Shown: positions 48,700 to 59,469 of the stretch, in pieces
Numbering within the stretch: position 1 is the first letter of the stretch
How the letters are laid out: each line of letters begins with the position of its first letter
Assembly: GCA_022393335.1 (NCBI GenBank)
Contig: JAJEKB010021111.1
Coordinates: 1-64,000 of the forward strand
Length of the DNA stretch: 64,000 bases
From: Macrotrachela quadricornifera
Lineage: Eukaryota > Rotifera > Eurotatoria > Philodinida > Philodinidae
Direction: 5' to 3'
The notes under the pieces: generated by a model
Database searches by the model: none
What the model was told of the DNA's origin: nothing
Seen by the model: only the letters and a program-made list of their open reading frames with translations
Made by a program: the position numbers and the translations under genes

Positions 48700-49490
48700 A
48701 AAAACAATATATTCTGAAATTTAAATCACCCAGGACGATCAATCCGAATGTCAGATCCTATAAGAATACGATAGCCAATTTAGATATTAATTATCCAGAT
48801 GACTCATATGTTGATGATTACTTTTTAGCTTCTTTAGTACATTCTGAAACCGGCTAAAAAATATCATTTCAAGAAAATTGGCTGGTCCTTATTGATTTCT
48901 ATAAAATCAATCAATTAATCGCCATTTTCCTGATCTATTTCTATAATGAGAAGCCAAAAAAGTAGAGCAAAAAAGTAGCGATTTTTTAATCGATTTTATA
49001 GAAATCCGAAAGGTTCAGCTGATTTCCATGCCTCGACATTCACTGTTGATGTTGATATTCGAATTGATTTAAAATAAAAATAAAAAGAATTATTTATTTA
49101 GAATGAATATTTACTGTTCAATTTGGATATCCATATTGATCTATAATAAAGAAAAAAAATTATTTATCTACTCAGGTCAAAAAATCAGATAATCTGATCA
49201 ATCTTAGATTCATATATGAAAATATCTGATATTAGAACATGATCATGCATTTTCGCAATCAATCATTCGAAAAAAACTTACAAAAAATCGTTGTCTCTGA
49301 TATCTTACATCAAGACAGACAATAAGATGTATGTATGACCGACTCATAAGATCTTGTAAGTTCATACTAGATTCATATAATAAGATAGCTACAAAATTAT
49401 TAGCAAACGCTCATAAATACTATTCTCACTACCTAGTGTGCTCAATGCATTTCAAATGCACTTCACATATAGTAGAAAATCGTTTATTTC
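48700..49490. other. Intergenic
   Basis: AT-rich; no gene. GAATATTTACTGTTCAATTTGGATAT near 49104 and surrounding sequence look repetitive, but I cannot define a unit. Confidence 0.4.
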
Positions 49491-49494
49491 TAAG

Positions 49495-49985
49495 ACAGTA
49501 TTGCCCATGTAGAAACATAAAATACACTATTTCTATATTGTCCACATAGAAAATTAGAAAAAATTATTGCTATATAGTCCACATAGAAATATAAAAACCA
49601 TTTAATCTATATAATCTCTATAGAAGTATAATAAATAGTATTTCTATATAATCAATATAGAGATATTAAAAAAAACTACTATTTCTATATAATTCATATA
49701 GGAAATTAGAGAAGACTGTTTCTATATACTCCATATAGAAAAATAAGAAAGACTATTTCTATATACTTTTTATAGAAAACTAGAAAAATCGATTTCTATA
49801 GTTCACATAGAAATATAAAAAATACTTAAACTATATAATTTATATAGAAAGATAGAAAACAGCATTTCTATAGAAACAAATTAGAAATAGTAGTTTTTAT
49901 ATGTCTATATTGTTCATATAGAAATTTTAAAAAACATCATTTCTATATAATGCATAGAAAAGATTATTTCTACAGTTCGATGTAA
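49495..49985. repeat. Minisatellite of palindromic units
   Basis: About twelve units of 30-45 bp each contain TTTCTATATA...TATAGAAA, an internal palindrome, spaced by ATATAAAAA or TTAGAAAA-type linkers. Each unit can fold into a small hairpin. No coding content. Confidence 0.85.
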
Positions 49986-50018
49986 TGATGCTGTAAAACG
50001 GCAGAAAAACGATAGTCC

Positions 50019-52873
50019 TACACTGTAAAAAAAATAGGAGCTCTACCGAACTTTAAGGGTTTGGTACAGTTTTACGAAACGATTTTAAGTTTCGCGGCAT
50101 ACAAATCGTTTCGTAATTATTATAAAGAACCATTTTAAGTTCCGAAAATTGCAGAAGATTCCAAAGTTTGTTTGCGAAACCCTCTAGAAGTTCCATGCAC
50201 CACGTACTGAACTTTCGATAGTTTCGTATCCTTTGTACAAAGCTATTGACGGTTTTGCATAGTGTTTAAACGTTTTGTATATATTCTACGAAACCAGTCA
50301 TAGTTTCGGAAATGCTCTAATAGTTCTGGATACATTGTACGAAACTAGGCATGGTTTCGTAAAAGATATACTGAACCAATACATCAATTACAAAACTATG
50401 AACAGTTTCGTACAATGTACGCTGAACTTTTTCATATTTTACGGAGCCACTGGTAGCTTCGTGAAACAATTAAACGTTTCGTATACCGTGTACGAATCTA
50501 TCAAAAGTTTTGTAAAGCATCAAAAGGTTCAGCATATATTGCACGAAACTGTTCATAGTTTTATCAATGATGTAATGGTTTGGTTTATCATTTATGAAAC
50601 CATGGTTAGTTCCGTACAATATGTGCGGAACTATTAGAACATTTACAAAACTATGAACGATTTCGTAGAACTTATACGCAACCTTTAGATGCCCTACGAA
50701 ACTGTTGACGGTTTCGTAACATGTGTACTAAATCATCAGAAAATTGGTGCAGCTGTTAATGGCTTCGTATAAAATATACGAAACTATTATATGACCTTTG
50801 AAACTATCAAAGGTTTCGTAAAATATGGGTAGAATCTTTGCAACACTTGCGGAGTTGTTCATGATTTCGTAAAAGATGTACCGAACCATTATATCATTTA
50901 CGAAACTATGAACAATTCCACTTAATTTATGTTAAACCTTATAATATTTTACAAAGCTTCCGATTGATTCGTGTAAGATATACGGTGCTTCTAGTTGTCT
51001 TATAAGACTTTCACCGATTTTGAGCAAAAGATACAAAATTACCAAAATTCCAGTACACAGTGCATGGAACTTCCAAACAGTTTCATAGTAAAACTTCAAA
51101 ACTCTCTTCAATTTTTAGCGTTTTGAAGGGTCCTGTATAAAAATTACTAAACAATTTTCATGCCGCAACACTTAAAATCGTCTCATAAAACAGTACCAAA
51201 TCTTCAAAATCCGATAAAACACGAATTTTTTTAAGAGTCTGCTAACTCAAATTAGTCTAGTATGAACTATGTCTAGATAACTTATATGAAGGCAGAGATA
51301 ATATCTAAACATACATTTTAAAAATTATTGATTCCGCAACGAAACAGTCTCAAGTAGTTACGAGATGTACTATCTGGTAGGTCTCAAAAAGTTGCACGTA
51401 TTACTCCTGGAATATCCGTCAAAAACGTTACTAATAGTATTCCAAGATAGTCGTCGAAGAGTTACTAACAGTAGTCCGAGATAGCCTTCAGAAAGTTACC
51501 AATGGTACGCCGTGATAGCGCTCAAAAAGTTACCTATAGTACCCTTAAATATGGGATAAAAACTTACGGAACCTTTTTGTTCACTACTCATTCACCGTTT
51601 TGCTTTGACGGCACAGCCTATATATACATATACGAATGTGCTCACAGAAAATTATTGCCATGCAGAAGACGTTTGAAGTACCCTGAAGGATCTATTGAAA
51701 ACCTACGGAACTTTTTCGTCCACTACTCATTCACCGTTTTGTTTTGCCAGTGTAGGTTGTATATATATACGAATGAATTCATGAAAAATTATCATCATAT
51801 AGAAGATGTTCGAAGATTAAGTATTTGTGCGAATGTCTTGTCAAAGTGTGTAAAATATCCTGCACATCCGAATGCACATAATTAAGTAAGAACTTTTTTG
51901 ATAAACTAGTATCCTAATTAATTAATTAATTGTATATAGTTTTAGGTTCGGTGACAACACTGCTGAACCTAATGTTTTCCGAAAATCTACAAATTAATCA
52001 GTAAGTTTGTTGTACCAAAATAAATAAACTTCTTTTCTGTGACAGAGTGACTTTAATATGGGACTCGCAGATAGATTTATCATCTAATTCAAATTAACTC
52101 GCGTTTCATTTCAAAAGCATCTTTGTATCAAATTATGGGTAAGTTTCACTATTGAAAATAAACATATTTCTTTTTTCTGTTTAGATCGCCGCACATATGA
52201 GCTGTATGGGCAAGTTTATTTTATTATATAAAATTAATTGATTTGCTCTTTATTGTAGATTAATTCGAGACACTATTTGGCGATTAAGTTTTATTTTTCA
52301 CTAATGATGGAAACAGCTTCATAGGTATGAACCAGTTTAGTTTCCACTTTGTATTCGTGAGTTGATCTTATTTAGATATGAAAAGCTATATAGAATTTGT
52401 GTAAGAATTCTATGTAGCTTTTCATATCTAAATAAGATCAACTCACGAATGCAAAATGGAAACTAAACTGACTCATTACTTCGGACGCTGCTTCCATCAT
52501 CAGCTATTGGGTAGGTGATAAAAAGTTCAGTGCGAATAAGCACGTACGAAACTTCTCTTTAAGTTGATGTGCAATGTTTAGTATGAAACCTCTTTTCAAT
52601 CTGGAATAAAATGTTCAGCATGAAACCATTTCTACGAAACCCTGTTTCGGTTTTATGAAAAATTTTGGTACTGAACCTTTGATACGAAACCTTTTTGACC
52701 TTTTCCGATAGAAGTTTCGTACTGAACTTCGTGTATGAAACCTTTTTTGTCATTTCTCGAACGAAAGTTTGGTACGAAACTTTCTTTTCATGGAACCAAA
52801 AAAGGATCGGACGGTGTACCGACCAGCCGATATCTTTTTTGGTTCGGTAAAATTCCTTTTTTTTTACAGTGTA
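50019..52873. mobile_element. 2.85-kb inverted-repeat element with GTTTCGTA arrays
   Basis: The left end TACACTGTAAAAAAAATAGG continues to CTACCGAACTTT. The inverted right end TACACTGTAAAAAAAAAGGA continues to TTACCGAACC. Behind the left TIR, 50060-51240 is filled with diverged units of about 40-50 bp built on TACGAAACTATNNANNGTTTCGTA. Behind the right TIR, 52540-52800 carries similar units in the opposite sense. The middle has a 140-bp tandem duplication (around 51570 and 51710) and a long hairpin. No transposase is present, and no target duplication is visible. Confidence 0.7.
52299..52503. repeat. Long near-perfect hairpin (arms about 90 bp)
   Basis: GTGAGTTGATCTTATTTAGA on the left is matched exactly by TCTAAATAAGATCAACTCAC on the right. 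The match continues outward through GTTTCC and GATGGAA-CAGC and inward to GAATT / AATTC, around a loop of fewer than 10 bases. Confidence 0.9.
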
Positions 52874-53532
52874 ACGACAGTCGTTTCCTGTAACACTGAA
52901 ATGATCATCGTAACGGGAACCGTTTTTCGCCGTTTTGCATCGTTTAAGGCCGTTGATGGCGTCGTTTTCTTTCACATGGGATACAAAACTCTCTCCAAAA
53001 TGTATATCAGCCTGTCGCAGTCGCCCGTCATATGTTTAGGCTACACCATTGTATACTGCCTTTACACATGTCATAAAACCACGCTATGCCAAGATTTCTA
53101 AAGACTATCATGTCCTTTGTCCTTTCAACTCCACTATCTACCGTTCTCATCAAGTTATCTGTCCTGCATACAAAAATACATGTTACTCGTTACCCTAAAA
53201 ATAAACTCATTCCGACTACCGCCAAATCAAATATAAAAGTCCTTCGTTATAAACTTATCAGATCTACAAACTCATCAAATAAATTTTTATTCGTAAAATT
53301 TCCATTACAAATCACAACATATAAACAAACGTATTTCCACACCCTGTGATCACAAGCTTAAAACTCTTATACAATTACGTCTCGTAAGACGTCAGCACAA
53401 AATCGAGATCCCGATCACGGTGTCCTTATACACACCATTCACAGACCCTTTATTTCAACAACAGCCAAAGCCATCTGATGATTTCTTTATCCGGGATGAA
53501 ATCGCGATAATCGCAACCTACACGACTCACCC
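52874..53532. other. No supportable gene
   Basis: Slightly GC-richer than the surroundings. Short frames at 52769-53608 look non-coding. CTCGTAAGACG near 53381 is a small palindrome. Confidence 0.4.
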
Positions 53533-53705
53533 CAAGGGGAAAACGACTGAATTAAATCATCCCCTAAATCAAAATCAAATCAATCTAAATCATGTTCAAT
53601 CACTTTAAAAATTGATTTAAGATGATTTTAAATCATTTTTAAATCATTTTACATGATTTTAGATCATTATAAATCTCAAACTCACAGAATCAGGTTTCAC
53701 CCTTG
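53533..53705. mobile_element. Short CAAGGG-ended inverted-repeat element filled with AAATCATTTT repeats
   Basis: The left end is CAAGGGGAAAACGACTG. The right end, inverted, is CAAGGGTGAAACCTGATT. The interior is a degenerate array of AAATCA(T/A)-type units (53555-53685). Flanking octamers ACTCACCC (53525-53532) and ATTCATCC (53706-53713) agree at six of eight positions, consistent with an old 8-bp target duplication. The termini resemble those of the 23.7-26.0 kb element. Confidence 0.55.
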
Positions 53706-54077
53706 ATTCATCCTCCTCACCCATACCCTCACCCTCACCCTCTCGAAGTATGGTGTAGATTTTTGTTTTTAATTTGCTGAATAATAAATAAAAGTTAAAT
53801 CATTCTTTTTCCGACCAGACCGGCTATTGGCATTGAACATCAGAACAGCCGCCAATCGAAAACGGCTGAAAAGCTACATCTACTGAAAGAAAGAGCAAGT
53901 GAAGCTGTACTATACCTCATATGCCTCGTTTCCCCCCAGTTTGGAAGGGTTGGCTATAATCAAACAAAGTTTGGGGGTGAAGCAGCTCAATAACCTATTC
54001 TCTAGCATTCATGAAGCAGCACCAAACTGCTTCGTTCATATCGCATTCGAAAGAGCAGAATTCCAACTTTCAGAATA

Positions 54078-54566
54078 TTTATAGAGTCTGATTGGTTTGA
54101 TAACATCGTCAACAGTTGCGCAGAGAAGCTGAGACAGAAACGTGCTGTATTGATCATTACGAAATACATCGAACAAGCTTGAACTATTCCTAGCCGTCTT
54201 GCTGGCTACAATCCCGATCGAGTGAAAGTTTACACCGAAAATGACGAGAAAAACGCCGCTCGAGAGACACTGGAAGCTGGCCATGCTCTTATAGCGACGA
54301 ATATCGCTGGTCGTGGAACAGATCTTCTTGTTAGCGACGAAGTCGAACAGAATGATGGTCTCCATATAGGTATTACTTTTCTGCCCGATAATGATCGAGT
54401 GGAATGACAAAATATAGGACAAACGTCTCATTGTGGCAAGAAAGGAACGAGTCAGTTCGTGATTCATCTACCTGAGCAACCTGGAAACATCTTGACCGAA
54501 GAAAACCGGTTGCGATCTGTACGCGAACATATAGAAGATTCGCTCACTTCTGTTTCACATATATGA
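54078..54566 (+). pseudogene. SecA-like helicase C-terminal fragment
   Basis: In one frame the sequence reads AEKLRQKRAVLIITKYIEQ, a stop near 54181, then YNPDRVKVYTENDEKNAARE. Next comes HALIATNIAGRGTDLLVSDE, a clear match to the SecA nucleotide-binding-fold 2 motif (IATNxAGRGTDI). It continues with GLHIGITFLPDNDRVE, a TGA at 54405-54407, and NIGQTSHCGKKGTSQFVIHL, corresponding to the region around the SecA arginine finger (GRTGRQGxxGxSxFxxSL). The arginines of that motif are altered. SecA drives bacterial preprotein export; SecA-like genes are not a normal animal component. The fragment lacks the N-terminal ATPase half and is non-functional. Confidence 0.65.
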
Positions 54567-54742
54567 TTTTCTTTCTTTTCGTTCACATGGTATTTTCCTC
54601 TTTGCCTTCATATATGATCATATGAGATTTTTTCCTTTCGTTATGTGAATTCGTTCTGCTTCTGTTCTTTTGATCTACATCGAATTGTGTTATTTCTAAG
54701 TGATGAACAAGGTGATATCACTTAGTTATTCACCTAGAAAGA

Positions 54743-54881
54743 TGTTATATTACAAGAGGTGAGAAAGTAACCACTTTCTTAGGGTATAAATACTTGCGTT
54801 TTCTTTTGAAATAAACGAACTAGAACTATTACTAAGCTTCCAAATTATCTTCTCCTATGATTCCAAAATAAGACTGTAACA
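54743..54881 (+). mobile_element. Candidate short solo LTR
   Basis: The segment starts TGTTATATTACAAG and ends AAGACTGTAACA, giving the TG...CA and TGTTA/TAACA edges of an LTR. Inside are GGGTATAAATAC (a TATA box) and GAAATAAACGAAC (polyadenylation-like). No duplicated flank is visible, so it could also be the promoter region of the adjacent retroelement. Confidence 0.3.
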
Positions 54882-54905
54882 CTGTTATCATCACCGACAC
54901 AGGTA

Positions 54906-55107
54906 TTGACTGTTGGACAAGCGCAAAACATTATCAAGAAAAAGATAACAAAATCGGAATCGCATGGAAATCGAAAATTACAACGTTTCAAACGAAAATG
55001 TCGTAAGCGTGGTGTCAATGAAGAACAAATAACAACACTAATACAAAATAAAAATCGTACAATATCAGAACAATCCTGTCAGCATCCGGCAAAGGCAACA
55101 ACAACAA

Positions 55108-55140
<33 letters not shown>

Positions 55141-56815
55141 CAAATGATCAAGTCAAACAGTCTCTTAAACGAAAACGAAATCGATCACAACAGAACTTAT
55201 TGAACTAATCTCTACAATCGATGAGTCAGTTATGTATTTCTCAAGACATATCGAAACGAATGAAAAAAGCTACACAAGAAATCGTGTCAGATACTGTCGA
55301 TGATAGTGTACATTCTAGTCTAGAAGAAGAGATTAAGATTTATAGACGCTCAAAATATCTGAAAATGCCACGGCACCTATTGTTACAATCCTTACGACTA
55401 CAGTTAAATTCAAAACTAAAGAAAAAGAAAGAACAACATTTCATCTTAGCAAGACTTGCAATTCTTGATCATCAATTTTGTCTTGATCAAATTCTTTGCC
55501 TCTATCAAACCGATTTTCATCTTGGTTTTCAGCATCACATGTGGCCAGTCAGTTGAAGAGTGCGTATCCCATCCGATGAGTAGAGTTGATGGTACTTGCT
55601 GGTGTCTTTATAGGATGCTATTCTTAAAACAGTCAAATCAAATGAAAATGACCTAATTCAGAAATATGTCGGAGAATAGGCGATCTTATTACAAAATCAA
55701 ACTGAACAATATACAACAGAACTATCCAAACAGTCATCATCGTCATATCCCGTAACATTCATGTTAATCGAATTGCTTGATCAGCGATTAAAAGAATTTG
55801 TTTGTTTACATCGTCTTGATCTAATGAGAACAATTCATTACGAAATAAATCGTTTTAAAGATACTCCCTATGATCAACAGTTATTTCGACAAGTATCATC
55901 ATTGCATTTAACTAGTGAACAAGTACTAACTAATCATTTTGACTAATAGCTCCGTTTTATTCCTTGTCTTGTTATTTTATAGTATGGAGTAATCAATCAT
56001 TTGAATACGATTCGGAGAGAGCAAATGAAAACATTCAAAACAAATGTCTATGTTTCAACAACGTATTGTCTGTCATAATTTTCTAAATCATTTGGTCGTA
56101 TCAAAATAGAAAATACTGAACAACAGCTGTATAAACATAAACAGAATAAAGCCATTCAAGAAATGAAACATCATATGCTCAATGTTGAGCTTGGTCAATA
56201 TGAGAGGAAAGTACAAGATCATGAACATTTGTATCAGCGAGAACTAGTTGCATTTGAACTTTAATTGCACGAAACAAACCAGAATCGATAAGTCCATGAA
56301 TTAAATGAAATGATTGAATGTATCAGAACTTATCTGCATCATCAAACAAACAAATGGAAGCGTCACATTCGTTATTCGGAAGCATGTCTTTGTATCAAGT
56401 TGCTCCGACATCATCGTATGCGATCAAAACCAAACAAAGTAGATGTTTATCCACAAACTATCATTGATACTACATGAAAAGTTTCACTCAATCAGAATCA
56501 ATTGAATTACTTTTCGTATAATGGTGAGTTTAAATAGAACTCTCTTCGAATTCTTTCTCAACAAAGAACTTGCTCTTTTGATTAAGGACCAAATTATATT
56601 TGACCAAATCAAATTTATCTTTATTCGAATGGACGTTGAGAGAAAAGAGTAAAACGACAGCATAATAATATGATAAATGTTATAACATCATATCTCTATC
56701 GCGTACATCATATACGAAACACATCACCAGTAATCAAACAGTTCTCTCAACAACTTCAAACATGTTTATATCAACAATACATGATGCTGTGCTGGCAATT
56801 TTATATGAGATAGGT
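54906..56815 (+). pseudogene. Athena-like Penelope-type retroelement, N-terminal coding part only
   Basis: The interrupted frames match the N-terminal part of proteins I recall from bdelloid Athena elements: NIIKKKITKSESHGNRKLQR, KRKCRKRGVNEEQITTLIQN, SKYLKMPRHLLLQSLRLQLN, LDQRLKEFVCLHRLDLMRTI and GPNYI...YLYSNGR. A (CAG)n run encodes poly-Ala near 55100-55135. Stops occur at about 55206 and 55554 and elsewhere. Two GT-AG introns keep the frame: 55923-55982 (SEQ to YGVINHL) and 56524-56586 (FSYNG to PNYI). The similarity ends near 56815, before the reverse transcriptase, so the element is 3' truncated. Intron retention is documented for Penelope-like elements; Athena elements are known from bdelloid telomeric regions. 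Confidence 0.65.
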
Positions 56816-57480
56816 TTATCATCTGCTGTTTGCGCTATAAACTTTTCTTCGTTTCGAATATCCGTCTTAAGAAAATGAATGGAATTTTTGGCTGTTGACC
56901 AAAATAGTCGACGCCCACCACAGAACGCAGCTTTGATTTGAGTAGATGTTGTGAGCAGAAGAAGAAAACAAAGCAGAAAACCAAACCATACTCCATAATA
57001 CACGTGCTACAGAACGAAGAATAGCATAAAAAATTACAGAGAGAAAGAAGAGCATAGAATGGTAACACTCCATAAATAATAAGTATGCAAAAGAACGCAA
57101 ATATACGAGTGCCTAACGATGGTTTTTTTCTTTCATCCTGTCTCACACAGACAGAATAAAAGAAGTGCGTACTGTTACGTATGAAGAGTGCATTCATTAT
57201 ATAACTGTAAAAACGTTTACACTCGATAATTCGTTTTCTCTCACATAAAAACATTCTGTTACGCATTTCGGTAGGTACTACAATACTCTTCAGACACGAT
57301 ATTTTTGTATTTATGTTTCTGATTTTTCAATAACTTTTTGCATAGCTATGAATATGTTATAAGTAAAGTACAAGCAAGTTTTTGTCAGTAACTCTTGTCT
57401 ATCACGAATAAGAGGCGGCCAGAAAGATCATCTATCTGACTCTTCTATTATTTTGTTCCAGAATTTATCAATAGCGCAAA
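56816..57480. other. Upstream region of the monooxygenase
   Basis: Minus-strand frames of 77-143 aa overlap here but show no domain and are hydrophobic by composition. No clear TATA box. Confidence 0.4.
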
Positions 57481-58734
57481 ATGCATTCAATGTTGTTACG
57501 TCGATTCTTATCCAACCTTAGAGAGTCAAGAAAAAGCTACAATATTCTGGTGGTCGGTGGAGGAATTGCGGGTCCTGCTCTGGCTTATTTTTTACATCGT
57601 TACGGTATGAAACCTGTGGTGGTTGAGCGTGCACCGGAACTACGTTTATCTGGTCAGTGGGTCAACTTACAAGATGAGGGGAAAGAAGTTACTCGGCGTA
57701 TGGGAATCGAAAGCAAAGTTCGCGAGAAGAGTGCTGAAGAGCAAGAAATACACATTGTCGATAGCGCAGGACGATCGCAAGTCAGTTTTGATGAAAGTAG
57801 CGTTAGTGAAAAAGGCTTCGTTGACGAGTTTGAAATTCGTCGTGCAGAATTAGCCAATATTCTCTACGAGCACATCCGTAACGACGTCGAATACGTTTTC
57901 GGTGATTTTCCTCAAGCTATTGATGATTATGGCGATAAAGTGCAAGTCAAGTTTGCTAGCGGCAATCTTCGCGAGTTCGATTTAGTCGTGGGTGCTGACG
58001 GTATACACTCAAACACTCGACGTCTCGTCTTCGGCGATGAATTCCCTATCTCTTATTCTGACTTGTACGCAACATTTTTTTCTATTCCTCGCATCGACTC
58101 CGATGGTAGTTGGGTACGTTTTCATAGCGCGCCAGGAGGACGATCAGTAGCACTCCGTCCAGATAACCAAGACAGAACGCAAGCGTATCTCTGCTTTCGG
58201 AGTAAAGAACGAGGTTACAAAAACCTCGGCGTCGACATGCAAAAACGTCTTATACAAAAGTTATTTGCTGATGTTGGCTTCGAAGCATCCCGAATTCTTC
58301 GTGCACTACCAAACGTTGATGATTTCTATTTTGATAATATTGGACAAGTCAAAATGGATCGATGGTCAAAAGGACGGGTGACTTTAGTAGGTGACGCAGG
58401 TTACTGTCCTTCTGCACTCACCGGTATGGGAGCAAACGTGGCATTTGTGGGCGCTTATATTCTTGCCGGTGAGCTTTCAAGGCATCAGGATTACAGGGAG
58501 GCATTGAAGCAGTATGAAGCGTGGATGCGTCCTTATGTTACAAAAGCTCAGAAAATCATTCCTGGAGGTGTGCGCATCGCTTTACCAAACACACGCACTG
58601 CAATTGTCTTGCGAAACGCTGTACTTGGCTTTATATTGAGACCTACCATCACTCAATTCATCATGAAACTTATCACTTCGAAGACTCCTCAGAAAAGTGT
58701 TCTGCCCAATTATGAGGCCATATCGACTGCATAA
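57481..58734 (+). CDS. FAD-dependent monooxygenase (aromatic hydroxylase / TetX-like fold), intronless
   Basis: A single uninterrupted 417-aa frame. Residues 1-20 are basic and may be a targeting extension. The Rossmann FAD motif GxGxxG is seen as VVGGGIAGPALAYFLHRYG (about 24-42), followed by the ribose-binding acid in VVVERAPELR. The DG motif that contacts FAD and NAD(P)H is VVGADGIHSNTRR (about 176-188), and the GD motif is GRVTLVGDAGYCPSALTGMG (about 299-318). The enzyme would use NAD(P)H and O2 to hydroxylate a small substrate, identity unknown. The family is mostly bacterial and fungal, and the gene has no introns, while neighbouring animal-like genes do. Horizontal acquisition is plausible (inference). 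The codon composition is less AT-rich than its surroundings. A candidate polyadenylation signal (AATAAA) lies about 75 bp downstream. Confidence 0.9.
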   Translation: MHSMLLRRFLSNLRESRKSYNILVVGGGIAGPALAYFLHRYGMKPVVVERAPELRLSGQWVNLQDEGKEVTRRMGIESKVREKSAEEQEIHIVDSAGRSQVSFDESSVSEKGFVDEFEIRRAELANILYEHIRNDVEYVFGDFPQAIDDYGDKVQVKFASGNLREFDLVVGADGIHSNTRRLVFGDEFPISYSDLYATFFSIPRIDSDGSWVRFHSAPGGRSVALRPDNQDRTQAYLCFRSKERGYKNLGVDMQKRLIQKLFADVGFEASRILRALPNVDDFYFDNIGQVKMDRWSKGRVTLVGDAGYCPSALTGMGANVAFVGAYILAGELSRHQDYREALKQYEAWMRPYVTKAQKIIPGGVRIALPNTRTAIVLRNAVLGFILRPTITQFIMKLITSKTPQKSVLPNYEAISTA

Positions 58735-59148
58735 GACATTTACTATTGAAAAAGACTAGTCTCTTTTTGTTTACGTGCATTACACATTGAATTATGTTTT
58801 GGTTTAGTAAAATAAATCCTGTTCTAATCGACATTATTTGTAAGTGTCAAAACCCTAAAGAGATAATGACTATAATGTTTGTAAGATAGTATCGAAATAC
58901 TGAAAGATCCTCTACTATTATGAGTATCTTCACATATAACGAGTAAGATAAAAAAAACATAGTTCTGTTTTACTTCTCACTCATGTTCTTTTCAGTTAAT
59001 ACGACAACTGATACTTTCTATTCTCTGGCTTTACATGTAATATTGAGATATGGCTACAGCAAGTAGTAATGAATATCTTTATTTGCAGACCAAGTTCGGC
59101 TTCGGAGCATTCTGAGGGATAATGTATTCTATTTGTGATTCTTTCTTT
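58735..59148. other. Intergenic between monooxygenase and next gene
   Basis: No gene seen. The AATAAA at about 58811 may serve the monooxygenase. Confidence 0.5.
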
Positions 59149-59461
59149 TCAATCATTGAACGAAGATGCAGTCGGTACTACTTGACGTGACCTTTTAGCA
59201 AGGTCGAAATCTGGATCGCAGTTTGCTATACTAACTGCATATGATTTTCCCAATAGTTTCTTTACTTGATCACTTTGTCGTTGAGGTAAAATTACTAATA
59301 GCATTATTAATTAGTCGATTGCTAGATTTCATTTGATATATGGATGATTCCATCGTATATATGGCACGTTTACATCGACTTCTTCCAAATTGAGTTTCGA
59401 TACTGTATTCTTGTAGAGCATAGTCGATAACCTCACTTTGCCGATAAAAGTTCCTCTCCAT
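59149..59461 (-). pseudogene. Small unidentified coding region with one frameshift
   Basis: The ATG at 59461 opens MERNFYRQSEVIDYALQEYS, then MESSIYQMKSSNRLINNAIS. The first frame closes with TGA at 59270. The alternative frame, entered near 59288, continues LPQRQSDQVKKLLGKSYAVS and IANCDPDFDLAKRSRQVVPT to a TGA at 59149-59151. Both parts have charged, helical composition typical of real protein. An acceptor-like TTTCAG lies just upstream of the ATG, so earlier exons may exist. I do not recognise the family. A tiny indel or sequencing error explains the break. Confidence 0.4.
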
Positions 59462-59469
59462 CTCGCTTC

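Noticed and set aside
51502..51885. 127-aa frame in the 50-52.9 kb element
   Set aside because: It is a 140-bp tandem duplication read through in one frame, with no domain and biased composition.
53471..53505. CTGATGA...GAAA resembling a hammerhead ribozyme core
   Set aside because: No plausible stem II or flanking stems I and III can be drawn; likely chance.
56734..57266. Minus-strand frames up to 143 aa upstream of the monooxygenase
   Set aside because: Hydrophobic and Cys-rich by composition, overlapping in three frames, no recognisable fold or splice support.
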